Position numbers and translations under genes: made by a program
The notes under the pieces: generated by a model
Databases searched by the model: none
Seen by the model: only the letters and a program-made list of their open reading frames with translations
Told to the model about the DNA's origin: nothing
NCBI GenBank assembly: GCA_963281155.1
Contig: CAUJLY010000005.1
Span: forward strand, 1-64,000
Direction: 5' to 3'
From: Rhabditophanes sp. KR3021
Lineage: Eukaryota > Nematoda > Chromadorea > Rhabditida > Alloionematidae
Length of the DNA stretch: 64,000 bases
Shown: positions 45,613 to 57,943 of the stretch, one piece after another
Numbering within the stretch: position 1 is the first letter of the stretch
Layout of the letters: each line of letters opens with the position of its first letter

Positions 45613-46595
<983 letters not shown>

Positions 46596-46633
46596 TTTAA
46601 TTAACACAAACAAAGAACATTTTAAATCCCAAC

Positions 46634-46649
46634 AGTCCTCTTTAGGACT
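46634..46649 (+). terminator. Histone 3' stem-loop of H4
   Basis: AGTCCT-CTTT-AGGACT, identical to that of H2A copy 2, after CCCAAC, 38 nt past the stop. Confidence 0.9.
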
Positions 46650-47246
46650 ATCAAGTATTCTTTTCTTTATAAATGTTGTTTTAATAAATTATCTTTTCAT
46701 AGTTTTATCTAGTTAGTTCTACATTATTTAATAAGGCAGAGTTAATAGTTGTGTAACTTTTGATTACCAAAACTTTAAATAATCTCTTTATAAAATGTAA
46801 ATTTGGTGATAATATGATTGTATATAATTTGATGAATCCGTGTTGCTTTTCTATTAGAAACCTTTTCAAGTCTTAAACCACACTCCCTTCCGTACTGGTT
46901 TATTGTATTTATTAAACTCCGAGTAAAGTAGTAGTTTATAGACAACACCCCCAATTTATGCTTATTATTTTGATGATTTAAATAAGTGAAATCCTTTGAA
47001 TTCTATTAAAAGCAACCTAAATAATAACTCTTGAATCTAAATATTTTACCTAATCAAATGTATCTACCTATTTTGGATTAATAAGTGTTTTTGTTTGCAT
47101 TTTCTATTGCGAGGAAAGATATAAAAATTCATTATTCTTTAATTACCTCAAGTTGCTTTGCCGCCAGGTATTTGACTATTAAATGTGTACTATAATTCAA
47201 TTTCATATGATACATTTGTTATTCCCAAACATCGTTGTTGTTTGAT
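46650..47246. other. Intergenic
   Basis: No gene seen. Confidence 0.4.
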
Positions 47247-48574
47247 ATGATGCAAAACTTTTTTATTGCGATAAAGTTTATTACTATTTTTACAACATTA
47301 GTGCAAAGTTATGGAGACGATTTTTCGCTAGCTTCTAGCCCAGTTGTCAATTGCGATCAAGATTTTATTCATGTTTCGTTTTTAATAAATGGAGTCTTCA
47401 ATGGTCTAATATATTCAAAAGGAATGTACGAAGATGAAAGATGTAGAGTGAAAGGGAATAAAATGCCAAATGGGAATTATGATATTAAAATTGGTAAAGA
47501 CTGTGGAGTTAGAAGACGAAGAAGTGTACGTTTTGACATTTCATTTTAAATTGATTATTTTAGATTACACCAAGAGGACTAGTATTTGAAGCCACAATCG
47601 TGGTGATGTTTAGAATACCATTTTCAACAAAAGATGACCATGCTTTCCACGTTGTATGCGTTTATAAAGAGACTCAAATTCCAGTTACTCAAAGTTTGGA
47701 TGTGGAGAATCTTGGAACTACATCAATTACCAAATCGAATGAAAGTGCAGACCCACCTTTGCCAACTTGTAAATATGAAGTTTTAAGTAACGGCCAGCCT
47801 GTAGCATTTGCAGCAATCGGACAGCAAATTTTACATAAATGGAGTTGTGATGCAAAAAGTGATATTTATTGCTTAACTGTTCATTCGTGCGAAGTTGGGG
47901 ATGGAGCAAAGATGAAACAACAATTACTTGATTCAAGTGGTTGTCCAATTGATTCGTTTTTATTAGGTAATATTAACTATGATAATTCATTGATAGCAAC
48001 TAGAAGTTCAGAAGTTGTCAAATTTGCTGATCGACCAACTATATACTTTAATTGCCAAATAGAATTAGCCTTAAAAGATGAAGATACTGAAATATGTTTT
48101 AGAACATCAGACCAATGCTCAAATGATGCAAATAAGGACTTTTTAGCTGCTATTCAAGAAGAAAAAAACAAAAATATAGTCAAAAGAGATTCAGGTAGAA
48201 GAAAAACGTTTAATCATACGAGTCTTTCAAAAGCTCCCCCATTAAATGTTGATGTAAGCTCTGGTGGTGTCGAAGTTCTTGATATGCGTCAAATTAGTTG
48301 GCTAGATGATAATAAAGATAAAAATCGAAAAGATACAAAAACATTATGGCAAACATTGTTTGGCATCACAAAAAATAAAATAAACATGAGGGAAAAGAAA
48401 AGTCCAATTTGTTTAGAACAAAACGTTATTTATTGGTTAATTTTTGGTATTTTACTTTTGATTTCCATTATTTTCTTTCTTTGTATCTTGGCGGCAATTA
48501 ACGGTAACCAAAGAAATACTGCAAATAGTAAACAACACAATTTTCGACAAATATTGAATGTTGACAATTCTTAG
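47247..48574 (+). CDS. ZP-domain protein, cuticlin-like
   Basis: Exons 47247-47525 and 47564-48574, phase 0 across a 38-nt intron (GTACGT to ATTTTAG), 429 residues. Signal peptide MMQNFFIAIKFITIFTTLVQ. The ZP-N half has Cys pairs (VNCDQDFIHVSF, DERCRVKG). The ZP-C half has CKYEVLSNGQPVAFAAIGQQ, ILHKWSCD, VHSCEVGDG and GCPIDSFLL. Then come a furin-like site VKRDSGRRK, a linker, one membrane helix (WLIFGILLLISIIFFLCIL) and a short tail. This is the order of nematode cuticlins: made as a membrane precursor, cut, and polymerised in the cuticle. An upstream TTG-type start is not needed. A decayed relative lies at 25.2-25.5 kb. Confidence 0.9.
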
Positions 48575-50100
48575 TTTTTTAAAACAAAAACTGTGTCTTC
48601 TTAATGGTGGTGGGTCAAAGAAATTATTTACTAGATTACATTTTTTATTTTTTCGTAACAATGAATAAAATAATGCCTAAGGCTTTGAACAACTTAACTT
48701 GTGTTATTCATTCTCTTTTAATTTACTGATATATTGGAGTAATTTTTACTAAAAATGGCAAAGAACAATTAGTAAAACTCATATACTTATCCAACGATGC
48801 CAATTTACAGCCATCTTTTACTTCGATCTTAGACTGATTGTATAAATGTGCAATAAATAAAATGTTGCAATGGTTTCTGGGAAATTAGGATTGACTTGTT
48901 ATGATTACCATTTAAAAGAATAAAATTTAACAATATTTGGTAATTAACTTCTGAGACTTTTTCAAAATATGTCTCAGATCCGAGTTATATGCAATTGTGA
49001 CGAAAATCACTACTTGTGACTTTATCCTTTTATAAAAGATATTATTATTTAGTCGTCAATAAAGCTTTTCCCTATACTTTTGCATGCTCTTTTCGATAAA
49101 AAGCCAAGTAACAATTTTTTTGTGACACAGAATATTTGTTTATTTGATTCCTCAACCACATGGGAAGATGGCAAATAAAAAGTTGAATTGAAGGTCTTAT
49201 ATTTATTTGTAATGGACTCGGCAGAATTAAATGAAAATTGGTCCATGTCAAGGCCCAATATCATCTCATATCTCTGATAGGAACCATTTATTTTTGAGGA
49301 ACCACTCAAGTCTTCATCGCTTTGGGATAAAAGGATTTTTTTAGAAGATTTCTTAACTATACATACCTATTAAGCTGTTTAAATGTATTGAACATTTTTT
49401 AATAATAAATTAGAATAAATAAATGCGTTTAATAGTATCGGATTTGGATTTTAAGTGTGAATATATTTGAATTACAATTAATGTTTAAACTTTGTTGTCT
49501 AAGAGTAACATTAATCGTTTACTTTAATTTGTTATCATTTTTAGTGGATAATAATATGTTTTGATGGGATATAGTTTATTCAAATAATATTTGTGTTTAT
49601 ATTATCAGATTAATAATCCTTTTTGATCCGTCGAACAACTGTTTCGAGAATTAGTGAAAGGACAATGAACAAGCAATATCACGACATTAAATATACCTAT
49701 TAATAAACGAGTAAACAATTGTCTAGCATAATAAATGAAATCAACAAATTATATTGTGAAGCTGTAATTGATCAAAGTGCAATTATATACCTCAACAACA
49801 AGTTTGTACATGTGGTAAAAAATAGTTTTTGAATATTATTTGTAAGTAATAACGATAGTTATTTTATTTTGATAATACCGGTGTTTTTGATTAATAATAA
49901 ATAGAGTTTGAATTTAATCTCTTTCATTTCTTTTGAAAGTGAACATAACACCAGGGCAATAACTTTATTAATAGCACATAGATGTTTGCTCACTTAAATT
50001 TGGGGTACGTTTGTTTTTCAGGATTGCCTATATAAACAAAGGGAATCCCCTTCATTATATCAGTTTGTACTAATACATACCTTTACTTTTAGACATCAAG
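48575..50100. other. Intergenic with one candidate exon
   Basis: On the minus strand 49366-49049 is open for 105 codons after an acceptor-like TTAATAG and looks protein-like (KKILLSQSDEDLSGSS, SSHVVEESNKQIFC), but there is no ATG near its start and no upstream exon found. The promoter of the next gene includes TATATAAACAAAG at about 50029. Confidence 0.35.
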
Positions 50101-52143
50101 ATGAATATATTTCGATTTAAATTTATTTTATTAGCATGCTTATTATGTATTAACTGCATCATGGGAGCTCCGAACAAGAGATCCGTGCAAGAACATGTTA
50201 ATGATGCTGTTTCTGAAGCAGGTAAAGCTGCTGCTGAAGCTGGAGATCAAATCAGTGAAGCTGGACAAGATATTCGTAATACCGCTGAAGCTAAAGGCGA
50301 ACAAGCTGCTGATAAAGCTAGTGACGTCTATGAAGGGACTAAAGATGTTGGAAAAGCTGCTGGAGATAAAATTTCCGAAGGTGTTAATACTTTGACTGAT
50401 ACTTCAGGAAACATTTGGGAAGGAGCAAAAGAAAAAACTTCGTCTGCAATAGATACTGTTGGAGAGGTTTCAAACAATGCTAAAGAATCGGTCAAGGAAA
50501 CGTCAGCTGGAATTGGAGAGTCAATTTCAAATGCAGCTAAATCAGTCGGAAATGCAATTTCTAGCGGAGCATCTACTGCTGCTAACTTTGTTATTGGAAA
50601 TGACAAAGAAGTTAAGGATGACCTCAAAAATTCGGCCGATAGTGTATCCAATGAAGCTCACAAATTAAATGAAAATGTAAAAGATAGTGTTGAGAGTGGA
50701 GCTAACGCAGCTAGTAGTAAAATTGACTCTATTAATGACAAAGGGAAACAAATCGCTGATGAAACTCAATCAACTATCCATAATGAAGCCCAAAAAGTCA
50801 AAGACGCTACTCAACGATTTAGAAGAAATGTTGGTGACAGAGTTGATGATGCTATTGATGGAGCTAAAGACAGACTTCATACAGTGGGAGATGCAACAGC
50901 CAATGTTGGTAAATCCCTTAAAGATGGAGTTCAAAACATTGGAAACTCATTAGAAAGAAGTGCGAGATCTGCAGATGAAAAAGTACGCGACGTCGAAGAA
51001 ACAGCAAAAAATGCCAAACAAAATCTTCCTATGAATAAACGTTCTTTAGGTGATAAGGGAAAGAAAGTAGGAGATGCTACGGAAAATATTGGTTCATCAA
51101 TCAAAGAAGCTGCTGGTAATGTTAAAGATTCAGTTGCTCGCAACACCAGATCTCTTGGAGATGAGGGTAAGAAAGTTGATCAAGCGGCTGAAAATATTGG
51201 ATCTTCAATTAAAAAATCAGCAGGCGATGTTAAAGAATCCATAGAACGCAATACTAGATCTCTTGAAGGTGAGGGTAAAAAAGTTGGAGAAAAAGCCTCG
51301 AATGCTGCCAATGCTGCTAAAGAAACTGCATCAAATACTGCTGATAAAGTTAAAGAATCTGCGACAAATGCTGCAGATAAAGTTAAAGATATTGCTTCAG
51401 ATACTGCTTCGGCTGTTTCTAATAAAGCACATGATATTAAAGAATCCGTCAAAAGTTCAGTTAACAAAAGATCTTTAGGAGATGAGGGTAAAAAAGTTGG
51501 AGAAGCTGCAGAAAATATTGCTTCCTCGGTTAAAGAATCAGCTGGCAATGTTAAAGATTCAGTGGCTCGTAATACCAGATCTCTTGGGGATGAGGGTAAG
51601 AAAGTTGGAGAAGCTGCAGAAAATATTGGTTCATCAGTTAAAGAAGCTGCTGGCAATGTTAAAGATTCAGTGGCTCGTAATACCAGATCTCTTGGGGATG
51701 AAGGTAAGAAAGTTGGAGAAGCTGCAGAAAATATTGCCTCCTCGGTTAAAGAATCAGCTGGCAATGTTAAAGATTCAGTGGCTCGTAATACCAGATCTCT
51801 TGGGGATGAGGGTAAGAAAGTTGGAGAAGCTGCAGAAAATATTGGTTCATCAGTTAAAGAAGCTGCTGGCAATGTTAAAGATTCAGTGGCTCGTAATACC
51901 AGATCTCTTGGGGATGAGGGTAAGAAAGTTGGAGAAGCTGCAGAAAATATTGGTTCATCAGTTAAAGAAGCTGCTGGCAATGTTAAAGATTCAGTGGCTC
52001 GTAATACTAGATCTATCACCGATGATGCTATCATTAAACAACGTTTACCAGAAAAAAACTCAGACGAGATTTTTTTGCCATATGATCGATCACAGGGAAG
52101 TGTTGTTTCTGGACTTCGCCCAAATCCAACAAAAACTTACTAA
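50101..52143 (+). CDS. Secreted LEA-like repeat protein, probable polyprotein
   Basis: One exon, 680 residues. Signal peptide to about residue 23 (FILLACLLCINCIMGA), then NKR|S. Residues 28-310 are Ala/Lys/Glu/Asp-rich amphipathic helix of group-3 LEA type (AADKASDVYEGTKDVGKAAG). From Ser315 a 36-residue unit repeats, SLGDEGKKVGEAAENIGSSV plus KEAAGNVKDSVARNTR. Units start at 315, 351, 387 (a diverged 71-residue stretch), 458, 494, 530, 566 and 602. Boundaries carry basic sites followed by Ser: KR at 26-27, 313-314 and 456-457, RSAR at 286-289, and RNTR at each later unit end; RFRR at 239-242 precedes Asn. A unique tail follows from 638. LEA proteins protect against desiccation, but are usually intracellular. 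The basic sites suggest cutting into 36-residue peptides; this is inference. Confidence 0.85.
   Translation: MNIFRFKFILLACLLCINCIMGAPNKRSVQEHVNDAVSEAGKAAAEAGDQISEAGQDIRNTAEAKGEQAADKASDVYEGTKDVGKAAGDKISEGVNTLTDTSGNIWEGAKEKTSSAIDTVGEVSNNAKESVKETSAGIGESISNAAKSVGNAISSGASTAANFVIGNDKEVKDDLKNSADSVSNEAHKLNENVKDSVESGANAASSKIDSINDKGKQIADETQSTIHNEAQKVKDATQRFRRNVGDRVDDAIDGAKDRLHTVGDATANVGKSLKDGVQNIGNSLERSARSADEKVRDVEETAKNAKQNLPMNKRSLGDKGKKVGDATENIGSSIKEAAGNVKDSVARNTRSLGDEGKKVDQAAENIGSSIKKSAGDVKESIERNTRSLEGEGKKVGEKASNAANAAKETASNTADKVKESATNAADKVKDIASDTASAVSNKAHDIKESVKSSVNKRSLGDEGKKVGEAAENIASSVKESAGNVKDSVARNTRSLGDEGKKVGEAAENIGSSVKEAAGNVKDSVARNTRSLGDEGKKVGEAAENIASSVKESAGNVKDSVARNTRSLGDEGKKVGEAAENIGSSVKEAAGNVKDSVARNTRSLGDEGKKVGEAAENIGSSVKEAAGNVKDSVARNTRSITDDAIIKQRLPEKNSDEIFLPYDRSQGSVVSGLRPNPTKTY
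51472..52011 (+). repeat. Tandem 108-bp coding repeat, 5 near-identical units
   Basis: Units 51472-51579, 51580-51687, 51688-51795, 51796-51903 and 51904-52011. Two subtypes alternate (ENIASSVKES and ENIGSSVKEA) in the order A-G-A-G-G, which suggests that a 216-bp dimer was duplicated. Because 108 is divisible by 3, other frames and the opposite strand are open as well. Confidence 0.95.
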
Positions 52144-52399
52144 TCAGTAATACTAAATAATGTCGCGACGGTCTCGCCCTCTCGTTTCTCGAAGTTTTTT
52201 AAAAATTTATTTTAATACATGTTTAATTTTAAAGTCAACATTTTTTGCTAGACAATAAATAAATTGTTTTTATTCAAAATGCCATCTAAGCCAAAGAAAG
52301 GCAATACAAAAGTTGTCTAATGCGGAAGATCAAATTAAACAGGAAAATTTGTTCAAAATGAAAAAAGTTAAAACCACTGCTAAAAAGTAAAGATAAATT
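52144..52399. other. Spacer with a possible micro-frame
   Basis: ATG at 52279 opens MPSKPKKGN and stops; one base out of register the frame continues QKLSNAEDQIKQENLFKMKK to 52389. It might be a broken small basic protein. Not supported further. Confidence 0.3.
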
Positions 52400-54152
52400 T
52401 TATTCATTTTTCTTTTCATTCCCAATAATTATCTTGTTACGGCAGCAACAATACTTAAATAGCTTAAAAACGGCATACAAATAAACAACCAAAAGAATTG
52501 AGCCTATCAAAAGTAGGTCTAGATTATTTTTCTCAATAAAATTTTGTTCTTGTCCAAGCATATTCAACATAGGTTGAGGTCCATACTTGATAGCATACTC
52601 AACATGTTTAATAAATTGTTCTGTTGTGTTGCTATTAGGAGCATCCTTAATACTATCTCTAATTCTCAACGCAGCAACTTTGTATTTATCTGACTTAAAG
52701 AAAACTTCATCGATGGCACCTCGCAGATAATTGTAATCTCCAAGCAATTGTTTGTTCACATCTTTACCAAACCCTACTTTGGTGGCTATTTCAATGTGTC
52801 TTTTTTGATCACCGAACAAAGCGATTAATAATAATGGGACACCGGCAAAGATGCCTTCAGTTAAACTATTAAGACCACCTACAAATATGTTTTTAATCAT
52901 TTCAAAAGAGTGAAAACTGACCATGGGTAATGAAACCAGTCATTTTGGGATGCACTAATAAAGAAGGTTGTGGCAACCATTTATTAATAATCAAGTTATC
53001 AACATCTTTCCCAAAACCATCATCAACTTCATATTTAAAGATGAATGTAGTGTCGGGATAAGTTTGAATTATTTTAATGAAGTTGGCTTTGTAGTGATCT
53101 GGCATAAGGTAGGCTTTGGACATTGAGCCAAAAGAGATCAAGATAGTATTTTTTCTTTGATTCATTACATTTTGCCAGTATTCATCGAGAGCTTTGAATT
53201 GCGGAATACTAAAGCCACCTAGTTCAATTACTTTGCTTGTTCTAGGATGCCCAAAATCTAAACTATTAATTAAATAAATCAAAACATCTTTTACCTAAAA
53301 GAGGGCACATATTTGTAATGTAATAAGCACATTGAGAAAAGGTTTTCTTCATATTAATTACTCCTTTGCCATATCTAACATCAAATAACTCTTGTTCTAA
53401 ATTAAATGGCCTTCTCAGTAAAAAATGTGCCATCCAGTTATAATACCAATTTTTAAATCGGTTGATTAAGTTGAATGAACTAAAATCAGCGAACATTTCT
53501 GGGGTGGCAGTTAAGGGAAAGTCTAATCCAAGCAATTCATAATGAGGGGAAAACATTTGGCTACTAAAACAATAAATATTATGTATACTAATAGTTTAAA
53601 TTACCTTGAGATAATAATATGTTTTTTAATCCCCCACTCCGCTTCATACAATCCCAAGTGGCAACTTGTAAAGAAACTTTCCCCAATAGCCAAATCAAAC
53701 TTTTCAGCTCTAATTTTAGAATGCAATTCATTGTTACTCATCAATCCTTCACAGTATTTAGCGTAAATATTACCCAAATAAATAGCGATAAAATTGAAAA
53801 TCAATGGATTTTCTAAATTCCAACTCCACATCAAGCTTAAACACGATTCTTTCTTTTCAGCTGTCATCATTATTAAACCAAGTTGATGTTTGCCATGGAT
53901 TAATTTGGCATGTCTAATGCCATGGTTATTGGCTTCTTGTGGATCTAATGGTGATATTAAAGCAGTCTATAATATTGTTGGTTTATTGATTATATTTTAT
54001 GTACTTACCACATCATGACCAGCTAAAGTTAATATATCTGCTAATTTTGCAAGATGGATTATATGACTTCGTCCAAATTCTGGAATGTAAACGAGTATTT
54101 TTGCACATATCACCACTTCAATTAAACAAAATAAAATGAATGCGACTTTCAT
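52400..54152 (-). CDS. UDP-glycosyltransferase (UGT)
   Basis: Five minus-strand exons: 54152-54009, 53966-53605, 53563-53295, 53257-52922 and 52878-52400. Introns are 42, 41, 37 and 43 nt, and the frame is kept throughout, giving 529 residues. Signal peptide, then the worm UGT start KILVYIPEFGRSHIIHLAKL. The donor-binding C-half has ISFGSMSKAY, NKWLPQPSLLVHPKMTGF and ITHGGLNSLTEGIFAGVPLL, the UGT signature. A C-terminal membrane helix (LLLIGSILLVVYLYAVF) and basic tail (CRNK) put the enzyme in the ER membrane facing the lumen. It would transfer sugar from UDP-sugar to lipophilic substrates in detoxification. The signature is split by the last intron. It appears intact. Confidence 0.92.
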
Positions 54153-55025
54153 TTTAAATTAGATAAAATGTACAAACAAAAATAAATGCATATTTTGCAA
54201 TACAGCTATTTACACTTATGATCATCATCTCTTTAAAAAATGTCTACTAGTAAACAAACATAATCAACAAATAATAAATATGAGTTAGTGTGTATTAACC
54301 TATTATTGAAAGTGAACCTTTGGATGTAGTCAAAAATATTTACCACTGATTAATTAGAATATTGACCTACATTTTGTTAAATTTTCATTTATTTTATCAA
54401 TAAAAAAGATTAAAGTTGATCCTTGTATGTTTTGTGTTATAAATAAATGATGGGTATTTCAAAAGTAATTTTTTATTTCATTTAATGTAGTAATTTTTGG
54501 AAGACTACCTAGTTTGTAAAAAAAATTGGTCATAATGTTCTATAATGCCTCTAAAGCATTGGTAGATAAAGAATAAGTTAATAAACGTTATTTGTTCTTA
54601 TTGTTATCTATTAGATCAATCAGAACACCATATTTCACTTTAAAAGCGAACATACCAGACAATGAAAGCAAAAAAATATTTTCACTGATATTTTTAAATA
54701 TGTATATCAAAAATCAAATATGTTACCATTTTATTATCTAATTAAGTAATCCAATTTGTTATTATCAATTTTGTGATAATCTGAAGTCGTCAAATACCTA
54801 TAACTTGAAAATACATAGCTTAATAATGATAATACTATATCCGTATATAGACATAGATTTTTATGCAGTCAAATTATTTTGAACACGCTAGCTAGTCACA
54901 TTGTTTTAAAATGTGGCAAGTTTATAAAGAAAATAATTAGGCTTTACAAGAAAATGAAAAATAGTGCTCAACATGAATGTATTTGAGATGCGTATTTATT
55001 TTTGTTTAATTCATTCATCTCAAAT
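54153..55025. other. Intergenic
   Basis: AT-rich, no gene seen. Confidence 0.4.
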
Positions 55026-55795
55026 ATGGGTAACCAAGACAAAACTATTATTCTTTCTAAAGAACAATGGTTACTTATTAAACAATGTAAGGTAACTAAC
55101 GTAAAACCAAATTACTCTATAATGCACAGAGAGTATAATACAGTTCATCCAAATGAACTGTCTATAAGGAACTTTTTAGATATGTTGATGGACTAACAGG
55201 ATGCTTCTTAATTTAATCATCTTTAAACCTAGACTTTTCTTAGATCTTAAAAGACGACAAGTTAAACAATCTTATAGAATTGGCAAATAATCAAAAAATA
55301 GCTTCATTATTGTCTAATAAAAATAACTTTGAAACTGTAAATTTGTACATGATGAACCATTTTTACTTTCTCCGGCATTAGTTAATCATACGATTAATGA
55401 AGTTGTTTATGAAGAACCTCCTGAACCCCCATTATTCCAAATTCAAAAGAATGGCTTGTCTTACATATCCCTGCTAAAGAAAAAGCCGTTGTGAATCATC
55501 AATTTAATTTAACTGAATTTCATCTACATGATTTTGGTGGTATAACTGTTGGAGGACTTTCAAGTAAATCCAATTCTACCAAGTCTTTTTGAAAATTAAC
55601 AATGAGGAAAAGGATGTAACTAAATCAGTTGTTGTTGTGAAACATATGATTAACAATGAAAGAGTTGCCATTAACATGCCGCAATTAATTGACTGTCACA
55701 AGGCAAGGGTAAATATCAAATGTAGAAACTGCATGTCACTTGAAGATGGAGAAATTCTTTCTGAGACTAAGAAGACAGGTTGCATGGTAAAATGA
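55026..55795 (+). pseudogene. Frame-broken gene, unrecognised
   Basis: ATG at 55026 begins MGNQDKTIILSKEQWLLIKQ and runs to 55196. Several further open stretches follow in changing frames: SPALVNHTINEVVYEEPPEP (about 55370-55430), AVVNHQFNLTEFHLHDFGGI (about 55485-55545), and KDVTKSVVVVKHMINNERVA to 55795. Composition is protein-like throughout, but no single frame or sensible splicing links them. It looks like a decayed gene of about 230 codons. No family recognised. Confidence 0.45.
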
Positions 55796-56045
55796 AAACT
55801 CGTATTTATAATTTTCTTGCAAATTGTAAAAAAACATCTTATATAACAATTACATGTATAAAAAGCAATATGCAAATAATGAAATGACTAGTGTATATTA
55901 AACGACATTTTAATAATAAAAAATATTTTATTGAAGTCTGATTTTGGCTAAATTTAAATTAATACGAAAGAAAGACTGTCTGAGACAAAAACAACAAAAA
56001 GAAATTTTATATTTGTAGTATATTTGGAAAAATATTTATTTGCAT

Positions 56046-56360
56046 TTAGACGACTTTGCTGCTTGTGATTGTTGAAACTTTGTGCTGAGAAGAAGTAGAA
56101 AATGACTTTAGAGCTATTGGTGGTGTCACAACACCATGTGCAATCTTTACTGTTTGGTTTCCACACACAAAATAATTTGCAAATCTTTTAAATCTTCTTT
56201 CCATAATACTTCGCGATTTAGTCAAAAAAACAAGAAAGAATAAGGGATTTAAGATGGGTACTGTGCTTGTAAACTGAAGTACAATAGATCCAAATGAAGC
56301 AAGTTTTACATTTAATAATACGGTTGTTAAATATAAAATATCAGGCACACAAAAAATATC
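56046..56360 (-). pseudogene. C-terminal exon of a 7TM chemoreceptor-like GPCR
   Basis: The minus-strand frame from an acceptor-like GTAAAG at 56361 reads DIFCVPDILYLTTVLLN, then SIVLQFTSTVPILNPLFFLV and FLTKSRSIMERRFKRF. That is TM6-end, TM7 with an NP motif, and a basic helix 8, as in nematode serpentine receptors. The tail is Ser/Thr/Val-rich. No exons for TM1-TM5 are visible upstream, so this is a remnant or the last exon of a gene I cannot trace. Confidence 0.55.
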
Positions 56361-56902
56361 CTTTACTTTTAGAATATTTCAAAGAATAAATGTCATTTTT
56401 GTAGATTTTACACTTACATTCGACAAACGAATATGAATATCAAAATGTTTAAAAATGTATTCAAATGTTCGTTTGACGAATGTCTGTGTATTTGCTATAT
56501 ACATTTATTTAAAAGCACAACCGTCGAAATGAAAATTATTATTTTTGTGTGTGCAAAAATATTTAAAAAACTTAGAAAATGCCGACCTGTTTCTATATTC
56601 ACTGAAGCATCCAATTTTGTTCTACAAAAAGGTTGTTGTTGTGTTAATCAAACGAAGAGACCAAATACTGATTCATTTTGTAACCAGACTAAAACGTGGA
56701 TCGGTAGTGATGATAAGTTAGTCCTTAATCCCTTTCCATAACCCAGTCGTTTTGGGAAAGCATCTTTAGTCAAGTACTCCCTTCCTTGTACCTTAATTAT
56801 TATTGTTCACCTTATTACATTGATATTATCCCTTTTTGTGTTCATATAAACCCTTTATCCATTAAATACCCTGTTACGTATTTACAGGTAGTATTCAAGA
56901 AA
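56361..56902. other. Intergenic with a Cys-rich frame
   Basis: 56433-56741 (+) is open for 102 codons from an ATG, rich in Cys and Lys. It has no family and no splice context, and could be chance. Confidence 0.3.
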
Positions 56903-57277
56903 ATGAACAAAACAATTGAACTATGTCTAGACTTCGCATGAAATTACCTTGGAGCATGTGTATTCTCAGAGGCAGATGAGGGTTTCAAAAAAGCCTACCA
57001 CAAGCAAGGGACTTCTACTTTATACAAGAGGGCTAAAAGATGGTTGGATGACAAAGACTTCCTTGATAAAGAAAAAACTTTTTTGATACCCGATTGCCAT
57101 AGGATTATCGGGTCTGTTTTACCATTCTTCAACAACATCAGTGACGAGATGTTGCTTGAAAAACAATCGGATCTGGAAAGTCAACAACTCAAAGGAATGG
57201 AAGCAAAAAATGATAGGACATTTGAGGCGAGGTATGACACTAATTTCGCCATTAATGCATTTGGCCACTCCAGTTAA
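56903..57277 (+). pseudogene. ORF with single in-frame TGA, unrecognised
   Basis: An acceptor-like ATTTACAG (56886) precedes the ATG at 56903. The frame reads MNKTIELCLDFA, TGA at 56939-56941, then NYLGACVFSEADEGFKKAYH without a break to 57277 (111 more codons; helical and charged, ending AINAFGHSS). A possible donor GTATGA lies at 57233. Either a gene with one nonsense mutation or a translated part beginning later. No selenocysteine context is evident. Family unknown. Confidence 0.35.
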
Positions 57278-57779
57278 ACTTTATCATGCATGATAAGAAG
57301 AATTAATATAACTATTTACATCATAATTAATAGATATAAGTAAAGATCGAGGATCTTTCTCCTTAAATTCTTTTAGCATATACTTATACCCAAATCCTTA
57401 TAACACTGATTTCAAATTTATTCTGCCTTATTTAATAAAACGTTAAAAACGTCTTTTTTTGATTCATTACGTATACCATAAACTTCAGTTAAAGGATACT
57501 TTGAATAAGATAAAACTTAAAGATTTTTACAAATAATTATATTTCTTCTGAGCTCGAACTCAATTGCTGGCATTTATATGTGTCATGATGCTAAAAACAG
57601 GTTTATGAAATTAAGTTACTTATTTATAATAAATAATTTGTTCAATTTAACGTTTTAGGCTGAAATGTCTTAAAAATGGCATTTTTGAGGAATCTAATCA
57701 TACTACACGATGTGCTTTTTTAAAAGAATTAATAAAACTTTATAATCTCCTTCAATTATATTCTTATGTTTATTTTAGG
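57278..57779. other. Intergenic or intron
   Basis: AT-rich. It ends with the strong acceptor GTTTATTTTAG at 57769-57779. Confidence 0.4.
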
Positions 57780-57943
57780 CCGAGTCTAGCAGAGGTGCAA
57801 GACTAGACCGACCAACGAATGATTTGAGCAAGCCCAAAGACATTCAAGTCCCAAAAATAGTTCAATCACATAATCCTCGTAGAGGATTTTACTGCGATGA
57901 AACAGTAAAGAACAGATACTACACTTTGATCTGAGCTAAAAAG
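57780..57943 (+). CDS. Orphan terminal exon, partial
   Basis: Right after GTTTATTTTAG the sequence is open for about 54 codons to a TGA: AESSRGARLDRPTNDLSKPK, then NPRRGFYCDETVKNRYYTLI. GC content and codon use stand out from the surroundings. No ATG lies in it, so it must be spliced to something upstream. Joining to the donor at 57233 gives the wrong phase. No family recognised. Confidence 0.4.

Noticed and set aside
51180..52034. Long open frame on the minus strand of the repeat protein, and another on the plus strand at 51482-52150
   Set aside because: The 108-bp repeat keeps all frames open because its length is a multiple of 3. The main frame has the signal peptide and LEA-like composition.
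56939..56941. In-frame TGA as selenocysteine
   Set aside because: No redox motif around it and no SECIS-like structure recognised. Simple decay is more likely.
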